A DNA stretch of 64,000 bases from SP197 sp965242595. GTDB taxonomy: Bacteria; Pseudomonadota; Alphaproteobacteria; SP197. The stretch is from positions 1,798,001 through 1,862,000 of the forward strand of contig OZ251464.1 of assembly GCA_965242595.1 (NCBI GenBank), in the 5' to 3' direction. Both the position numbers and the translations under genes were made by a program. Of the stretch, positions 1 to 8,249 are shown one piece after another (positions within the stretch are counted from its first letter, which is position 1; each line of letters begins with the position of its first letter). The notes beneath the pieces are model-generated. The model ran no database searches. It saw nothing but the letters and a program-made list of their open reading frames with translations, and was not told the DNA's origin.

Positions 1-412
1 TCAGGGCGCTGCCCGCGATTCCGCCCCCATCGATCCATGCCTGCACCGCGATATGCGCCTTCGCCTCCAGCTGCAGGCTGCGCTTTTCCGGTTCCGTGCT
101 GTAGTTGCCCGCGAGCGCCCGTTCGATGGCCACCGGGTGGGTATCGTGGCCTTCGATCAGGTTGCTGTAGTAGCAGTTCATCGCCCGCACGAGATCGGCG
201 AGGGTAGAAGCGATCCCGGCCGGCAGGCTGCGCCGCAGCCCGGCCGCCCGGGCGGCAAGATCCAGGGCGAGATCGTTGAGGCTGGCGCGGCCCCTGGCAT
301 CGGCGCCGATCGACAGCGGCGCGATCAGGCCGATAGTCTCGCCGCCATCTTCGATGTCCGCTTCCATGTCTGCTTCCATGTCCGCTTTGGCCGCGCCGGA
401 AAGGCGGGCCAT
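1..412 (-). CDS. Fic family protein, N-terminal part (runs off left edge)
   Basis: The minus-strand frame is open from an ATG at 412 to the window edge, about 137 codons, so only the N-terminus is present. It contains an ARxxGLRRSLPAG-like helix and then RAMNCYYSNLIEGHDTHP, the typical N-terminal signature of Fic/DOC proteins, which use ATP or other nucleotides to AMPylate target hydroxyls. The SNLIEG segment fits the (S/T)xxxE(G/N) inhibitory motif, whose Glu blocks the ATP gamma-phosphate site, so an autoinhibited class II Fic is likely. The catalytic HPFx(D/N)GN motif would lie outside the window. A short acidic repeat (ADMEADMEADIE) follows the start. No antitoxin gene lies upstream, which agrees with in-cis inhibition. 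An in-frame TAG just upstream fixes the start. Confidence 0.8.
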   Translation of the reverse strand, partial: MARLSGAAKADMEADMEADIEDGGETIGLIAPLSIGADARGRASLNDLALDLAARAAGLRRSLPAGIASTLADLVRAMNCYYSNLIEGHDTHPVAIERALAGNYSTEPEKRSLQLEAKAHIAVQAWIDGGGIAGSAL

Positions 413-543
413 ATTGGGCGTTTCTGCCTATGAGATAACACAATTCTCGATTCATGCCCATGGGGTATGGGGCAGAGAGGGCCGTTTGCGAGTCCGCTTT
501 CATGTCCGCAATGGGGCGCGCCGCCAGCGCGCCATGGAACCGC

Positions 544-1284
544 CTACCAGCGCACCATGCCGGCGTCGGCGGTGAGTGCCTGGCCGGTGATCCAGTGCGC
601 CTCTTCGGAGGCCAGGAAGGCGATCGCCGGCACGATGTCGCCCGGTGTGCCGCGGCCCTTGATCGCCTGCAGCGTCTCTACGAAATCGAACGCCTTGGTG
701 TGGTCGGTGCGGCGCACGCCTTCGGTGTCGGTCAGCCCGGGGCAGACGCAGTTGACGGTGATCCTGTCGCCGCCCAGCTCGGTGGCCAGGGCGCGCGAGA
801 AGGTCAGCACGCCCCCCTTCGAGGCGACGTAATGGGCCATGTTGGGGGTGCCGGCGAAGATGGCATTCGACGCCACCGAGACGATGCGCCCATAGCCCCC
901 CCGCCGCATGGCCTGCGACGAAGCCCGGCACATCAGATAGAGGCCGTCGAGATTGACCCGCAGCACGCGGCGCCATTCCTGGAAATCGAGCTCGGCCCAG
1001 GGCACGAAGGGCACGATGGCGGCGGCGTTGACCAGCACGTCGATGCGGCCGCAGCGCTCCAGCACCTTTTCGTGCAGCGCGGCCACGGATTCGGGATCGG
1101 CGATATCGCAGCCGATGGCGAAGGCATTGCCGCCGGCCGCCGCCGCCCTGGCCCGGGCGCCCTCGGCGTCGATATCGACGAAGGCCGTCCTGGCCCCCTC
1201 CCCGGCCAGCCGCGCGGCCGCCGCCGCGCCGATGCCGCTGGCGGCGCCGGTGACGATCGCCGCCCTGCCCTCGAATCGCTTCAC
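544..1284 (-). CDS. SDR family NAD(P)-dependent oxidoreductase (pyridoxal 4-dehydrogenase-like)
   Basis: This is a 246-residue classical short-chain dehydrogenase. The Rossmann motif TGAASGIG is at residues 12-19, VNxxG-type Asn111, catalytic Ser139, Tyr152 and Lys156 (YVASK). The D-I-D after beta-2 suggests a preference for NAD over NADP. Several stretches (IVPFVPWxELD, SNxIFAGTPNMA, FDFVExLQAxKG, WITGQ with DAGMVR) match my recollection of Mesorhizobium pyridoxal 4-dehydrogenase, which oxidises pyridoxal to 4-pyridoxolactone. It is the last gene of a leftward operon with AA_synth, HAD-like, LVIVD and cupin genes. SDR membership is certain. The substrate is an inference from remembered similarity, and another hydroxy or aldehyde substrate is possible. 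Confidence 0.9.
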   Translation of the reverse strand: MKRFEGRAAIVTGAASGIGAAAAARLAGEGARTAFVDIDAEGARARAAAAGGNAFAIGCDIADPESVAALHEKVLERCGRIDVLVNAAAIVPFVPWAELDFQEWRRVLRVNLDGLYLMCRASSQAMRRGGYGRIVSVASNAIFAGTPNMAHYVASKGGVLTFSRALATELGGDRITVNCVCPGLTDTEGVRRTDHTKAFDFVETLQAIKGRGTPGDIVPAIAFLASEEAHWITGQALTADAGMVRW

Positions 1285-1351
1285 GTTTCTGCCCTCCCTG
1301 CCATAACGATGGATGCCTGCCGCACTCCACGGCAGGCCATGTTGCCGACGG

Positions 1352-1897
1352 TCATATCACCGCCCGCCCGCTGCCGACCCTGGGGTCTGGACGGCCGCCG
1401 TCGGAAAAGGCCATGACGGCGAGGATCTCGCCCGGCCTGGGGGCGTCGCAGACCATCACCGTCATGGTGTCGAGCTGGTCGAAGGACCAGGGTTCGTCCT
1501 TGTGGGCCAGCGGCACGTCGATGGCGGCACCGGTGGCGGCCACCTTGACGGTGGACGGGATCGGCACCTCGCCGCCGCCGCAGGCCGCGCGCATGGGTTT
1601 GCCCAGCTTGGGATGGAGCAGCGCGGCGGCGTGTTCGATGTCGCCGTCCGCGCCCACCACGGCCGCCTTGCCATAGGCCAGCGGCGCGCCATCCAGCAGC
1701 GCGACAGCGGCAGGCGCCAGCTCTTCCCCCAGGGCCAGGCCCAGATCGGACAGGACGGCCAGGTCGTCCACGCTTTGCCCGGCAAAGGGATTGGCCACCA
1801 CCGCCAGGGCGGCGGCGCGCACCACCTTGCGCCGGGCGGGCCGGCCGGCCTCGGCGGCGACGATTTCCTTGACCAGGACGGTTTTGCGAATCGCCAT
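1352..1897 (-). CDS. AA_synth (DUF1185) family protein
   Basis: The 181-residue product starts MAIRKTVLVKEIVAAEAG and contains VANPFAGQ, ALLDGxPLAYGKAAVVG and EHAAALLHPKLGKPMR. These are hallmarks of the amino acid synthesis (AA_synth, DUF1185) family, whose biochemical role is not established. The ATG follows a GGAGAGG ribosome binding site. It lies 14 nt after the HAD-like dehydrogenase gene and 67 nt before the SDR gene, so it is co-transcribed in the catabolic operon. Members are often encoded beside aromatic or heteroaromatic degradation genes, which fits here, but no reaction can be assigned. Confidence 0.85.
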   Translation of the reverse strand: MAIRKTVLVKEIVAAEAGRPARRKVVRAAALAVVANPFAGQSVDDLAVLSDLGLALGEELAPAAVALLDGAPLAYGKAAVVGADGDIEHAAALLHPKLGKPMRAACGGGEVPIPSTVKVAATGAAIDVPLAHKDEPWSFDQLDTMTVMVCDAPRPGEILAVMAFSDGGRPDPRVGSGRAVI

Positions 1898-1911
1898 CGC
1901 CTCTCCCCCCG

Positions 1912-2862
1912 TCACGACAGGTTCAGCGCCTGGCGCACGGCGACGAAGCGCCGCGCCCGCTCGGCGCGCAGGCGTTCCGCCTCGCCGGGCGCATATTCGA
2001 ACACGCCGCGGCCCGATTTCAGGCCCAGCGCCCCCTTCTCCGCCCGCTCGCTGGCATAGGGGCTGACATCGCCGCGCGCGCACAGCTCGGCGTTGAGATA
2101 GCCGGCCACCGCCCGGTAGATGTCGAGGCCGGCCATATCCAGCAGGGCCAGCGGCCCCACCACGGCCAGCTTGTAGCCGATGCCCCAGGAGACGCAGGTG
2201 TCGAGATCGCGCGGCGCGACCACGCCGCGTTCCACCAGGTCCAGAGCCTCGCGCATGATGGCGTAGAGGATGCGGTTTTCCACGAAGCCGGGGACATCGC
2301 GCTCTACCCTTACGGGCACCAGGCCCAGGCGGCGCACCGTCTCGGCCGTCCATTCGGCGGTGGCAGGGCTGGTATGCCGGCCGGCTATCACCTCGATCAC
2401 GGGCACGATGTGGGGCGGATTGGACCAGTGCATGCCCACCACCCGTTCCGGGGCCGGGATGCCATCCTGCAACAGGGTGATGGGAAGGCCCGAGGTGTCG
2501 GAGGCGATGACGCATTGCGGCCCCACGGCGGCGGCGATATCGGCCAGCACCCGGCGTTTGAGCGCCAGATCTTCGGGCACGTTCTCCAGCACCAGATCGG
2601 CCCCGGCGACGGCCGCCGCCATGCTGTCGCAAAAGGCGATGTCTTCGGCCTTGCCCCGGACAGATGTGGCCTCCCGCCCCTGCCCATCGGGCGGTGGCGC
2701 CAGCCGGTCCAGCACGGCGGCGATCGCCGGCAGGGCGGCGCGCGAGCGCGCGAGCGCCGCGGCGTCGGTATCGAAGGCCCGCACCCGGAGACTGGCCCGG
2801 GCCATGACGGCGGCGATGCCGGCCCCCATGGTGCCCATGCCGATGACGGCGGCGACGGTCAT
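1912..2862 (-). CDS. 3-hydroxyacyl-CoA dehydrogenase family, NAD-binding
   Basis: The 316-residue product has the N-terminal GMGTMGAGIA nucleotide-binding loop, a DTSGLPIT segment, the catalytic-His motif GMHWSNPPH and a C-terminal 3HCDH helical domain (PGFVENRILYAIMREALDL, with KSGRGVFEY near the end). The single-domain length excludes the FadB fusion type. Enzymes of this shape oxidise hydroxy groups of acyl-CoAs but also of free substrates. Carnitine dehydrogenase and the Mesorhizobium B6-pathway enzyme FHMPC 5-dehydrogenase are examples. It sits in an operon with an SDR, a cupin dioxygenase and AA_synth, which favours a non-CoA catabolic substrate. The family is certain and the substrate unknown. 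Confidence 0.88.
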   Translation of the reverse strand: MTVAAVIGMGTMGAGIAAVMARASLRVRAFDTDAAALARSRAALPAIAAVLDRLAPPPDGQGREATSVRGKAEDIAFCDSMAAAVAGADLVLENVPEDLALKRRVLADIAAAVGPQCVIASDTSGLPITLLQDGIPAPERVVGMHWSNPPHIVPVIEVIAGRHTSPATAEWTAETVRRLGLVPVRVERDVPGFVENRILYAIMREALDLVERGVVAPRDLDTCVSWGIGYKLAVVGPLALLDMAGLDIYRAVAGYLNAELCARGDVSPYASERAEKGALGLKSGRGVFEYAPGEAERLRAERARRFVAVRQALNLS

Positions 2863-2910
2863 CGCGATCGGGCGCGCGGGCGGAGGAAGGCGCGGCGCGC
2901 CGGGATGCGA

Positions 2911-4044
2911 TCACAGGACATCGCTTTCCAGGATATCGACGCCGCGCTGCCGATCCACCAGGAAGAGCAGGCCGCGCCGGTCGATGGTGACGTCGTTCGA
3001 CGAGGCGCGCTCGCAGCCCGGCGGCGGTTCCGCCTGATAGAAGCCCACCTCGCGGGGCAGGAAGGGATCGGCGAAATCCACCAGACGCAGCCCGCGCGCG
3101 AACCAGGCGAAGGGGACGACGCTGCCGCCGGCCAGCCGCTCGCTGGGCTGGTGGCAGCCCGTCATGGGCGGCTGGGGGCGGCCATCGCTATCGACCCGGA
3201 AGGTGGCGATGGAGGTGGGGTTGCGCTCGTCCGTGACATCGTAAACCCAGGCGAAGGCGGGCGCCGCGGGGTAAAGCTTGGCCACGTCTTCGTCGGCGAC
3301 GATCATGATCTCGCGCCCCCCGAGAGGCTGGGGCAGGCGCAGGCAGGTGTGGGTGGGGTGGGGGAAGCTGCTGGTGGTGTTGCGTGCGGCGATGGCACGG
3401 GGGCGGGCCATATCGGCGATATCCAGGATGACGAAGCCGTGATGCCAATAGCTGACATGGAGGCGATCGCCCGCCCGCAAGGGGTGGTGGCAGCGGGGCG
3501 GGACATAGTCGTTCCAGGGATAGTCCTCGCCGCCGGCCTGCCACTGGCCGGGCAGCCACCACCGCCCCACCTCTTCGGGCGCCTCGGGGCGGGCGAGGTC
3601 CAGGATCATGACGATGTTGCCGATATAGCCTTCGACGGTGGGTGAGATATAGGCGTAGCGCCCGTCGAAATCGTAGCGGTGGACACCCTTGCCGGCGGTG
3701 GTCCATTTGCCCAGCGGGCGCGGGCGGGCCGGATCGGCCACATCGTAGATCGCCAGGCCGCCGCCGAAGGCGGGATCGCCGCCCTGCCATTCGTGATTGA
3801 CCACCATGATGCCGTCCCTGGCGCGCACCTTGTGGGAATGCCAGCCTTCGGGCAGACCGAGGCTGGCCAGCGGCTTCGGGTGGGCCGGGTCGGCTATGTC
3901 CCACAGCGAGGTGCCGCTGGGGGCGCGCATGTGGCCGACATAAAGCACGCTGCCATCGACCCACACCTGGCCGCCGCCGGGGCAATCGATATGGCCGATG
4001 CGGCGGACATGGCGCGCCCTGGCCCCGGTCGTGGCCGAAGACAT
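2911..4044 (-). CDS. LVIVD repeat-containing protein
   Basis: A 377-residue protein made of repeating LxIxDVADPxxPxxLG units (SLWDIADPAHPKPLA, AIYDVADPARPRPLG, VILDIADMARPRAI, VDFADPFLPREVG). These are the LVIVD repeats that build a beta-propeller. No signal peptide is seen, so it is probably cytoplasmic. Histidine- and tryptophan-rich loops (EGWHSHK, VSYWHHGF, HPTHTC) could form a metal or ligand pocket, but this is only suggestive. The gene starts 8 nt after the cupin stop and ends 48 nt before the HAD-like gene, so it belongs to the same operon. The molecular role of the family is unknown. Confidence 0.85.
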   Translation of the reverse strand: MSSATTGARARHVRRIGHIDCPGGGQVWVDGSVLYVGHMRAPSGTSLWDIADPAHPKPLASLGLPEGWHSHKVRARDGIMVVNHEWQGGDPAFGGGLAIYDVADPARPRPLGKWTTAGKGVHRYDFDGRYAYISPTVEGYIGNIVMILDLARPEAPEEVGRWWLPGQWQAGGEDYPWNDYVPPRCHHPLRAGDRLHVSYWHHGFVILDIADMARPRAIAARNTTSSFPHPTHTCLRLPQPLGGREIMIVADEDVAKLYPAAPAFAWVYDVTDERNPTSIATFRVDSDGRPQPPMTGCHQPSERLAGGSVVPFAWFARGLRLVDFADPFLPREVGFYQAEPPPGCERASSNDVTIDRRGLLFLVDRQRGVDILESDVL

Positions 4045-4052
4045 GGCCCCGC

Positions 4053-5183
4053 CTAATCCGCCAGGCGCAGGATGTCGCCCTGGGGATCGCGGCCCCAGCG
4101 CTTGAACAGGCCCAGCCGCTTCAGGGCGGCCTCGTCGCTGGCGACGAACAGCACGATGGCAGCCCCCGTGTCGTTGACATGTTCCAGCCAGCAGCCGCCG
4201 GGGACGGCCAGGGTATCGAAGCGCGCCCAGTCGTGGCGCTGGCCGTCGATCAGCGAATGGCCGGGGCCGCCTTCGAACGGCGCGATCAGCTGGCTGGCGG
4301 TCTGCTTCAGCGCCAGGGTGCGCTCGCCCGGGCGCAGCATCTGGGCGAAGAAGGTCATGGTCGGGAAGACCGGGCCGCCGTTCAGCGGGTCGATATATTC
4401 GATCTTCAGGGCCTCGTAGGGGCAGCCCTCGGCGGCGGCGTTTTCTTCCAGAAACTCCCGCATGGGCGCCCAGCGATAGACATACATGGGCGAGGCGCGC
4501 CCGCTGCCGCGCCGATGGCGGACGAAATGCGGCTTGAGGCCGCCGCGCCCGTAGATGCGGCGGGAATAGTCGGGATCGAAGCGGGCGCTTTGCTGTCGCG
4601 GCCGGATGCGCTGGCCGCCCTTCTCCTCCTGGTAGTCGTGTTCGAAATAGATGGCGTTCATGGTCTCGACCAGGGGCAGATCGAGAACCGAGAGATTGAC
4701 GGCCGCCTCGTCGCCCTCATTGCCGTGGTTGTGCCAGCTGTCCTGGGGGGTCAGCACCATGTCGCCGGGGCCGAAGACGATGTCCTCGCCCTCCACGCCG
4801 GTGAAATTGGCCGCACCGGTGAGGCCGAAACGGATGGCATTGGGCGAATGGCGATGCGGCGGCATGACCTCGCGCGGGTCGTTGAGGCGATAGGCGGTGT
4901 ACATGGTGGTCACGGTGGCCCGGCGCGGGGCCAGGCCGGGATTGATCAGGATGAGGGAACGACGCTCCGAATCGGACATGGAGACCAGTTCGGCCGAACG
5001 GCGCAGCAGCGGCAGGATCGTCTCCCGGTAGCGCCACACGAAGGGCAGCGCCCGCGGGCTGGCCATCAGCTGCCGGATTTCGTCGTGGCGAACCTCGCCC
5101 GTCGTCGCCCAGAACGGGAACAGATGGGCCTTGTGGACATCGTCGTAGAGGCCCGCCAGCGCCGTTTCGCGATTGTCCGTCAC
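4053..5183 (-). CDS. Bicupin, gentisate 1,2-dioxygenase-like
   Basis: From a GTG start (376 residues; AGAGGCGGAAG precedes it) the product has two cupin domains. The N-terminal cupin carries MPPHRHSPNAIRFGL and SWHNHGN, giving the His residues that bind Fe(II) in gentisate 1,2-dioxygenases. The C-terminal cupin (PTMTFFAQMLRPGE, LAVPGGCWLEHVN) is degenerate. The length agrees with gentisate or salicylate dioxygenases, which cleave hydroxylated aromatic carboxylates. It is the promoter-proximal gene of a five-gene leftward operon. The frame stays open further upstream, but that part is antisense to the divergent amidotransferase gene and is not protein-like. The ring substrate is unknown, and a hydroxypyridine carboxylate is possible. 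Confidence 0.87.
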   Translation of the reverse strand: MTDNRETALAGLYDDVHKAHLFPFWATTGEVRHDEIRQLMASPRALPFVWRYRETILPLLRRSAELVSMSDSERRSLILINPGLAPRRATVTTMYTAYRLNDPREVMPPHRHSPNAIRFGLTGAANFTGVEGEDIVFGPGDMVLTPQDSWHNHGNEGDEAAVNLSVLDLPLVETMNAIYFEHDYQEEKGGQRIRPRQQSARFDPDYSRRIYGRGGLKPHFVRHRRGSGRASPMYVYRWAPMREFLEENAAAEGCPYEALKIEYIDPLNGGPVFPTMTFFAQMLRPGERTLALKQTASQLIAPFEGGPGHSLIDGQRHDWARFDTLAVPGGCWLEHVNDTGAAIVLFVASDEAALKRLGLFKRWGRDPQGDILRLAD

Positions 5184-5327
5184 CTCTTCCGCCTCTCCCG
5201 GCACGGCGCATCCTAGGCTGGCATCGCCGAGAGCCGCAAGCCGGCACCCGATCCAGCGGTTGCTGTTTTCACCGCCGGAAGGAGGTAGGATGGCGCAGCT
5301 TTCCCACCACAACCAAGGATGGCAGCC

Positions 5328-6047
5328 ATGACATCGACCCTGCTCTACATCGTTCACGATCCGGCCTGGAAGGATTGCCGGGTTGCCGACGCGGTGCGCG
5401 GGCGCGGCCACGAGATAGAGTTCCGGTGCCCGCCCGCCGGAGATTCGCTGCCGGAGATCGCCGGCTATGACGCGCTGATCGTGGGCGGCAGCGCCGAAGG
5501 CCATGCCGACCGGCCCGACGAGCTGCCCTGGGTGGCGGCCGAGATCGCCTATATCCGCCGCGCCGTCGATGGCGGCACGCCCATGCTGGGCATCTGCATG
5601 GGCTGCCAGCTGCTGGCGGCGGCCTATGGCGGCAAGGTGCTGGCGCGCCCGGACGGATATTGCGAGCTGGGCTTCTACCCCATCGAGGCGACGGCGGAAG
5701 GACGCGACCTGTTCGAGGGCACGAGCCATTTTTACGAGGCCCATTACGAAGGCGTGTTCGACCTGCCCCAGGGCGCGGCGCTGCTGGCCCGGGGCGAGCG
5801 CTTCCCGGTTCAGGCCTTCCGCATCGGCAAGAACGCCTATGGCACCCAGTTTCACCCGGACATGAAGCTCGCCACGCTGACGCGCAAGGCCATCGCGATG
5901 GATGGCTGCACGGGCCGCCCCGGCGCCCAGCCGGCCGACGAACAGCTGCGCCTGGCGCCCATCCACGAGGCCGCGATCCAGGCCTGGACGGAACGCTTCG
6001 TCGCGGGCTGGCTCGCCCACGGCGCCCGGCGGGCAGAGGCGGCGTAA
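5328..6047 (+). CDS. Class I glutamine amidotransferase domain protein
   Basis: A stand-alone GATase1 domain of 239 residues. The nucleophile elbow GICMGCQ supplies the catalytic Cys and GTQFHPD the catalytic His. The third position, usually Glu in HPE, is Asp here. The GGSAEGHADRPDELPW segment resembles the GMP-synthase-like subfamily (GGPMGVYDxxxPW). The protein could hydrolyse glutamine or a gamma-glutamyl bond. The ATG at 5328 is preferred over one at 5319 because AAGGA lies 8 nt upstream. It is transcribed away from the catabolic operon, and the 140-bp gap probably holds both promoters. An MBL-fold gene follows after 19 nt. Possible roles are gamma-glutamyl hydrolase or amidotransfer in the same pathway. 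Confidence 0.82.
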   Translation: MTSTLLYIVHDPAWKDCRVADAVRGRGHEIEFRCPPAGDSLPEIAGYDALIVGGSAEGHADRPDELPWVAAEIAYIRRAVDGGTPMLGICMGCQLLAAAYGGKVLARPDGYCELGFYPIEATAEGRDLFEGTSHFYEAHYEGVFDLPQGAALLARGERFPVQAFRIGKNAYGTQFHPDMKLATLTRKAIAMDGCTGRPGAQPADEQLRLAPIHEAAIQAWTERFVAGWLAHGARRAEAA

Positions 6048-6066
6048 CGGTCATCCTCTGCGCGCC

Positions 6067-6810
6067 ATGGCATCCCGGGCCACCCCGGCGAAACCGGTCG
6101 CCGAAACCTGGTTTTCCATCGCAGCCTGCGACCATGGCATCCTGCGGTTTCGCGAGCACCATATCGACCCCTATGCCGGCGGCGATTTCTGGCTGCTCTC
6201 CGGGCGCGAGAGGGCGCTGGCCATCGATACCGGCTGCGGCATCGTCTCCCCCGCCCCCCTGATCGCGGCCGTGGCGGCAAAGCCTGTGACCTCCGTGGCG
6301 CTCAACTGCTACTACGATCACGCCGGCGGCTGGGCGGATTTCGCGGATCGGGCCTGCCATCCGCTCGACGCGCCGCGCCTGGAAGACCCGGCGGCGGAGA
6401 TGGCCTCGGTGGCGGACTATCTGAACGACGCCACCCTGCACGCGCTGCCCTGGCCGGGGTTCGAGCTCGGGCACTATGCCATGAAGGCGGCAGCGGCGAC
6501 GCGGCTGGTCGATGACGGCGACAGCTTCGACCTGGGCGGCAGGCGGCTGGAGGTGCTGCACGCGCCGGGCCGCGAGCCGGGCGGCATCGTGTTGTGGGAG
6601 GAGGCGACGGGAAGCCTGTTCACCAGCGACATGCTCTATGACGGCGATCACGGACCGGCCTGGCCGCCCGCCGATCCCGCAGCCTATGTCGCAAGCCTTC
6701 GCCGTTTGCGCGCACTGCCCGTCACGCGCGTCTATCCGGGCCATTACGGCCCCTTCGACCGGGCGCGCATGCTGGCGCTGATCGCACAGCAGACCGCCGC
6801 CCTGGAGTAG
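6067..6810 (+). CDS. MBL-fold protein with degenerate first metal site
   Basis: The 247-residue protein has the overall metallo-beta-lactamase layout: strand with AIDTGCG, the metal loop VALNCYYDHAGG (residues 78-88), APGREPGGI and PGHYGPF. In active enzymes the loop reads HxHxDH. Here the first two His are Asn80 and Tyr82, while Asp84 and His85 remain. The APGH histidine is Arg. Thus zinc site 1 appears lost, while site 2 (Asp84, His85, PGH His) is kept. It may be a mono-zinc hydrolase or a non-catalytic relative. It follows the amidotransferase and could be the lactonase-type step of the neighbouring catabolic cluster. Its stop faces lepB from the other strand. Confidence 0.82.
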   Translation: MASRATPAKPVAETWFSIAACDHGILRFREHHIDPYAGGDFWLLSGRERALAIDTGCGIVSPAPLIAAVAAKPVTSVALNCYYDHAGGWADFADRACHPLDAPRLEDPAAEMASVADYLNDATLHALPWPGFELGHYAMKAAAATRLVDDGDSFDLGGRRLEVLHAPGREPGGIVLWEEATGSLFTSDMLYDGDHGPAWPPADPAAYVASLRRLRALPVTRVYPGHYGPFDRARMLALIAQQTAALE

Positions 6811-6828
6811 GCCGGCGGCGCCTGCCCC

Positions 6829-7704
6829 TCACTCCACCGCCTGGAACAGCCGCTGCCAGCGGATCGAGGCGGGCCAGGTCCAGGGGGCGAAGAGGGAACC
6901 GCAACCGTCGGCGGAGAAGAACAGGAACTCGGCGCGGCCGATCAGGTTCGCCGCCGGCACCAGGCCGACGCTGGCGGCCCGGCTGTCGTTGGAACGGTCG
7001 CGGTTGTCGCCCATCATGAAATAGTGGCCTTCCGGCACCACGATTCGGGCGGTGTTGTCCAGGCGGTGGCTGTCGGTGGCGTTCAGGACCGCATGGCTGA
7101 CGCCGCCGGGCAGGGTTTCGATCTGGCGGGCCAGGGTTTCGCTCCGCCGGCAGCCGCGGTCGGCGAACGGCGCTGCCTCCCGCAGTTCCACCGGGCGGTC
7201 GTTGACGTGAAGCACGCCCCCCACCATCTGCACCGCGTCCCCCGGCAAGGCCACCACGCGCTTGATGAAATCCATGGAGGTGTCGGTCGGCTTGCGGAAA
7301 ACGGCGACATCGCCGCGCCGCGGCGCGGCGGCGAAGATGCGGCCCTCGAACAGCCCCAGATCGGAGCCGAAGCCCAGGGAGTAATCGCTGTAGCCATAGG
7401 AAAACTTGGAGACGAACAGATAATCGCCCACCAGCAGGGTGGGCTTCATCGAGCCCGAAGGGATGCTGAACGGCTCATAGGCGACGGTGCGGATCGCCAG
7501 CGCGATGACGACGGCATAGATCACCGTCTTCACCGTGCCCAGAATGCCCTCCTCGCCGCGCCACGATTTCGGCAGCAGCATCTCCAGCGGCGCGAACAGC
7601 AGCTGCAGCAGCATCTCCAGGGGCCGCAGCACGATCCCCAGCAGCGTGAAAGGGGCCATGATCACCGCCAGCCACAGCGGCGGCCGCCGGCCCTGCTCGC
7701 TCAC
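6829..7704 (-). CDS. lepB: Signal peptidase I
   Basis: The 291-residue inner-membrane serine protease removes signal peptides from exported proteins. Catalytic Ser85 lies in SIPSGSMKPTL and general base Lys148 in DFIKRVVALPGD. The conserved GDNRDRSNDSR box is present near the C-terminus. Two hydrophobic N-terminal stretches, one at about residues 10-45 and one at 58-74, anchor it. The start is a GTG whose bases overlap the acpS stop (GTGA), so the two genes are translationally coupled. An upstream AAGG supports this start. Confidence 0.93.
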   Translation of the reverse strand: MSEQGRRPPLWLAVIMAPFTLLGIVLRPLEMLLQLLFAPLEMLLPKSWRGEEGILGTVKTVIYAVVIALAIRTVAYEPFSIPSGSMKPTLLVGDYLFVSKFSYGYSDYSLGFGSDLGLFEGRIFAAAPRRGDVAVFRKPTDTSMDFIKRVVALPGDAVQMVGGVLHVNDRPVELREAAPFADRGCRRSETLARQIETLPGGVSHAVLNATDSHRLDNTARIVVPEGHYFMMGDNRDRSNDSRAASVGLVPAANLIGRAEFLFFSADGCGSLFAPWTWPASIRWQRLFQAVE

Positions 7705-8120
7705 GACGCGTGGCCTTGCGCGGGGGCGGGAACGGCCGAGATGACGACGATGGCCTGGGCCAGCGGCGGGTCGTCGGTCATCGAAAGGTCGATCCTGGCC
7801 TCCATGCCGCCGGGCACCAGCTCGGCCAGCCTGGCCGCCGCGCCCCCCGTCAGCCGCATGGCGGGCTGGCCCGAAGGCAGGTTGACGACCTCCAGGTCGC
7901 GCCAGAAGACGCCGCGGCGCAAACCCGTGCCGAGCGCCTTGGAACAGGCCTCCTTGGCGGCGAAGCGTTTGGCATAGGTCGCCGCCCGCTGCGCGCGGCG
8001 TTCGGCCCGGCGGCGCTCGCCCTCCGTGAAGATGCGGCGGGTGAAGCGGCTGCCGAAGCGTTCCAGCACCCGCTCGATGCGCCGGATATCGAGGCTGTCG
8101 AGGCCCAGGCCCAGGATCAT
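7701..8120 (-). CDS. acpS: Holo-[acyl-carrier-protein] synthase
   Basis: A 139-residue AcpS that transfers 4'-phosphopantetheine from CoA to apo-ACP. The N-terminus MILGLGLDSLDIRRIE carries the Mg-binding Asp, and RFAAKEACSKALGTG is the second signature with the metal-binding Glu. The ATG at 8120 fits the family N-terminus. An in-frame ATG at 8129 would add three residues. The 3' end overlaps the lepB GTG by 4 nt. The protein has a slightly extended arginine-rich helix (EGERRRAERRAQRAA) after the first motif. Confidence 0.92.
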   Translation of the reverse strand: MILGLGLDSLDIRRIERVLERFGSRFTRRIFTEGERRRAERRAQRAATYAKRFAAKEACSKALGTGLRRGVFWRDLEVVNLPSGQPAMRLTGGAAARLAELVPGGMEARIDLSMTDDPPLAQAIVVISAVPAPAQGHAS

Positions 8121-8249
8121 GCCGCGCATCCGCCCATGCGGGCACAGGCGCCCGCCGACCCCGCGGGCCTCTGCCGCCCGCCGACGGGCGCAGCATATAG
8201 CCCATCGGCGGCGGCCCTCATAGGGCGCTCTCCCGCTTGCATGCCGGCG

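Noticed and set aside
353..388. Short repeats as a CRISPR array
   Set aside because: Units are about 12 bp, in coding sequence, without spacers. No other regularly spaced repeats were found in the window.
1352..2914. A single 520-codon frame over AA_synth and the HAD-like gene
   Set aside because: The upstream part is a shadow of the HAD-like gene in another frame. AA_synth has its own ATG and ribosome binding site.
5184..6020. Extension of the cupin gene across the amidotransferase gene
   Set aside because: The extra residues are antisense and not cupin-like. The GTG at 5183 has a Shine-Dalgarno and gives family length.
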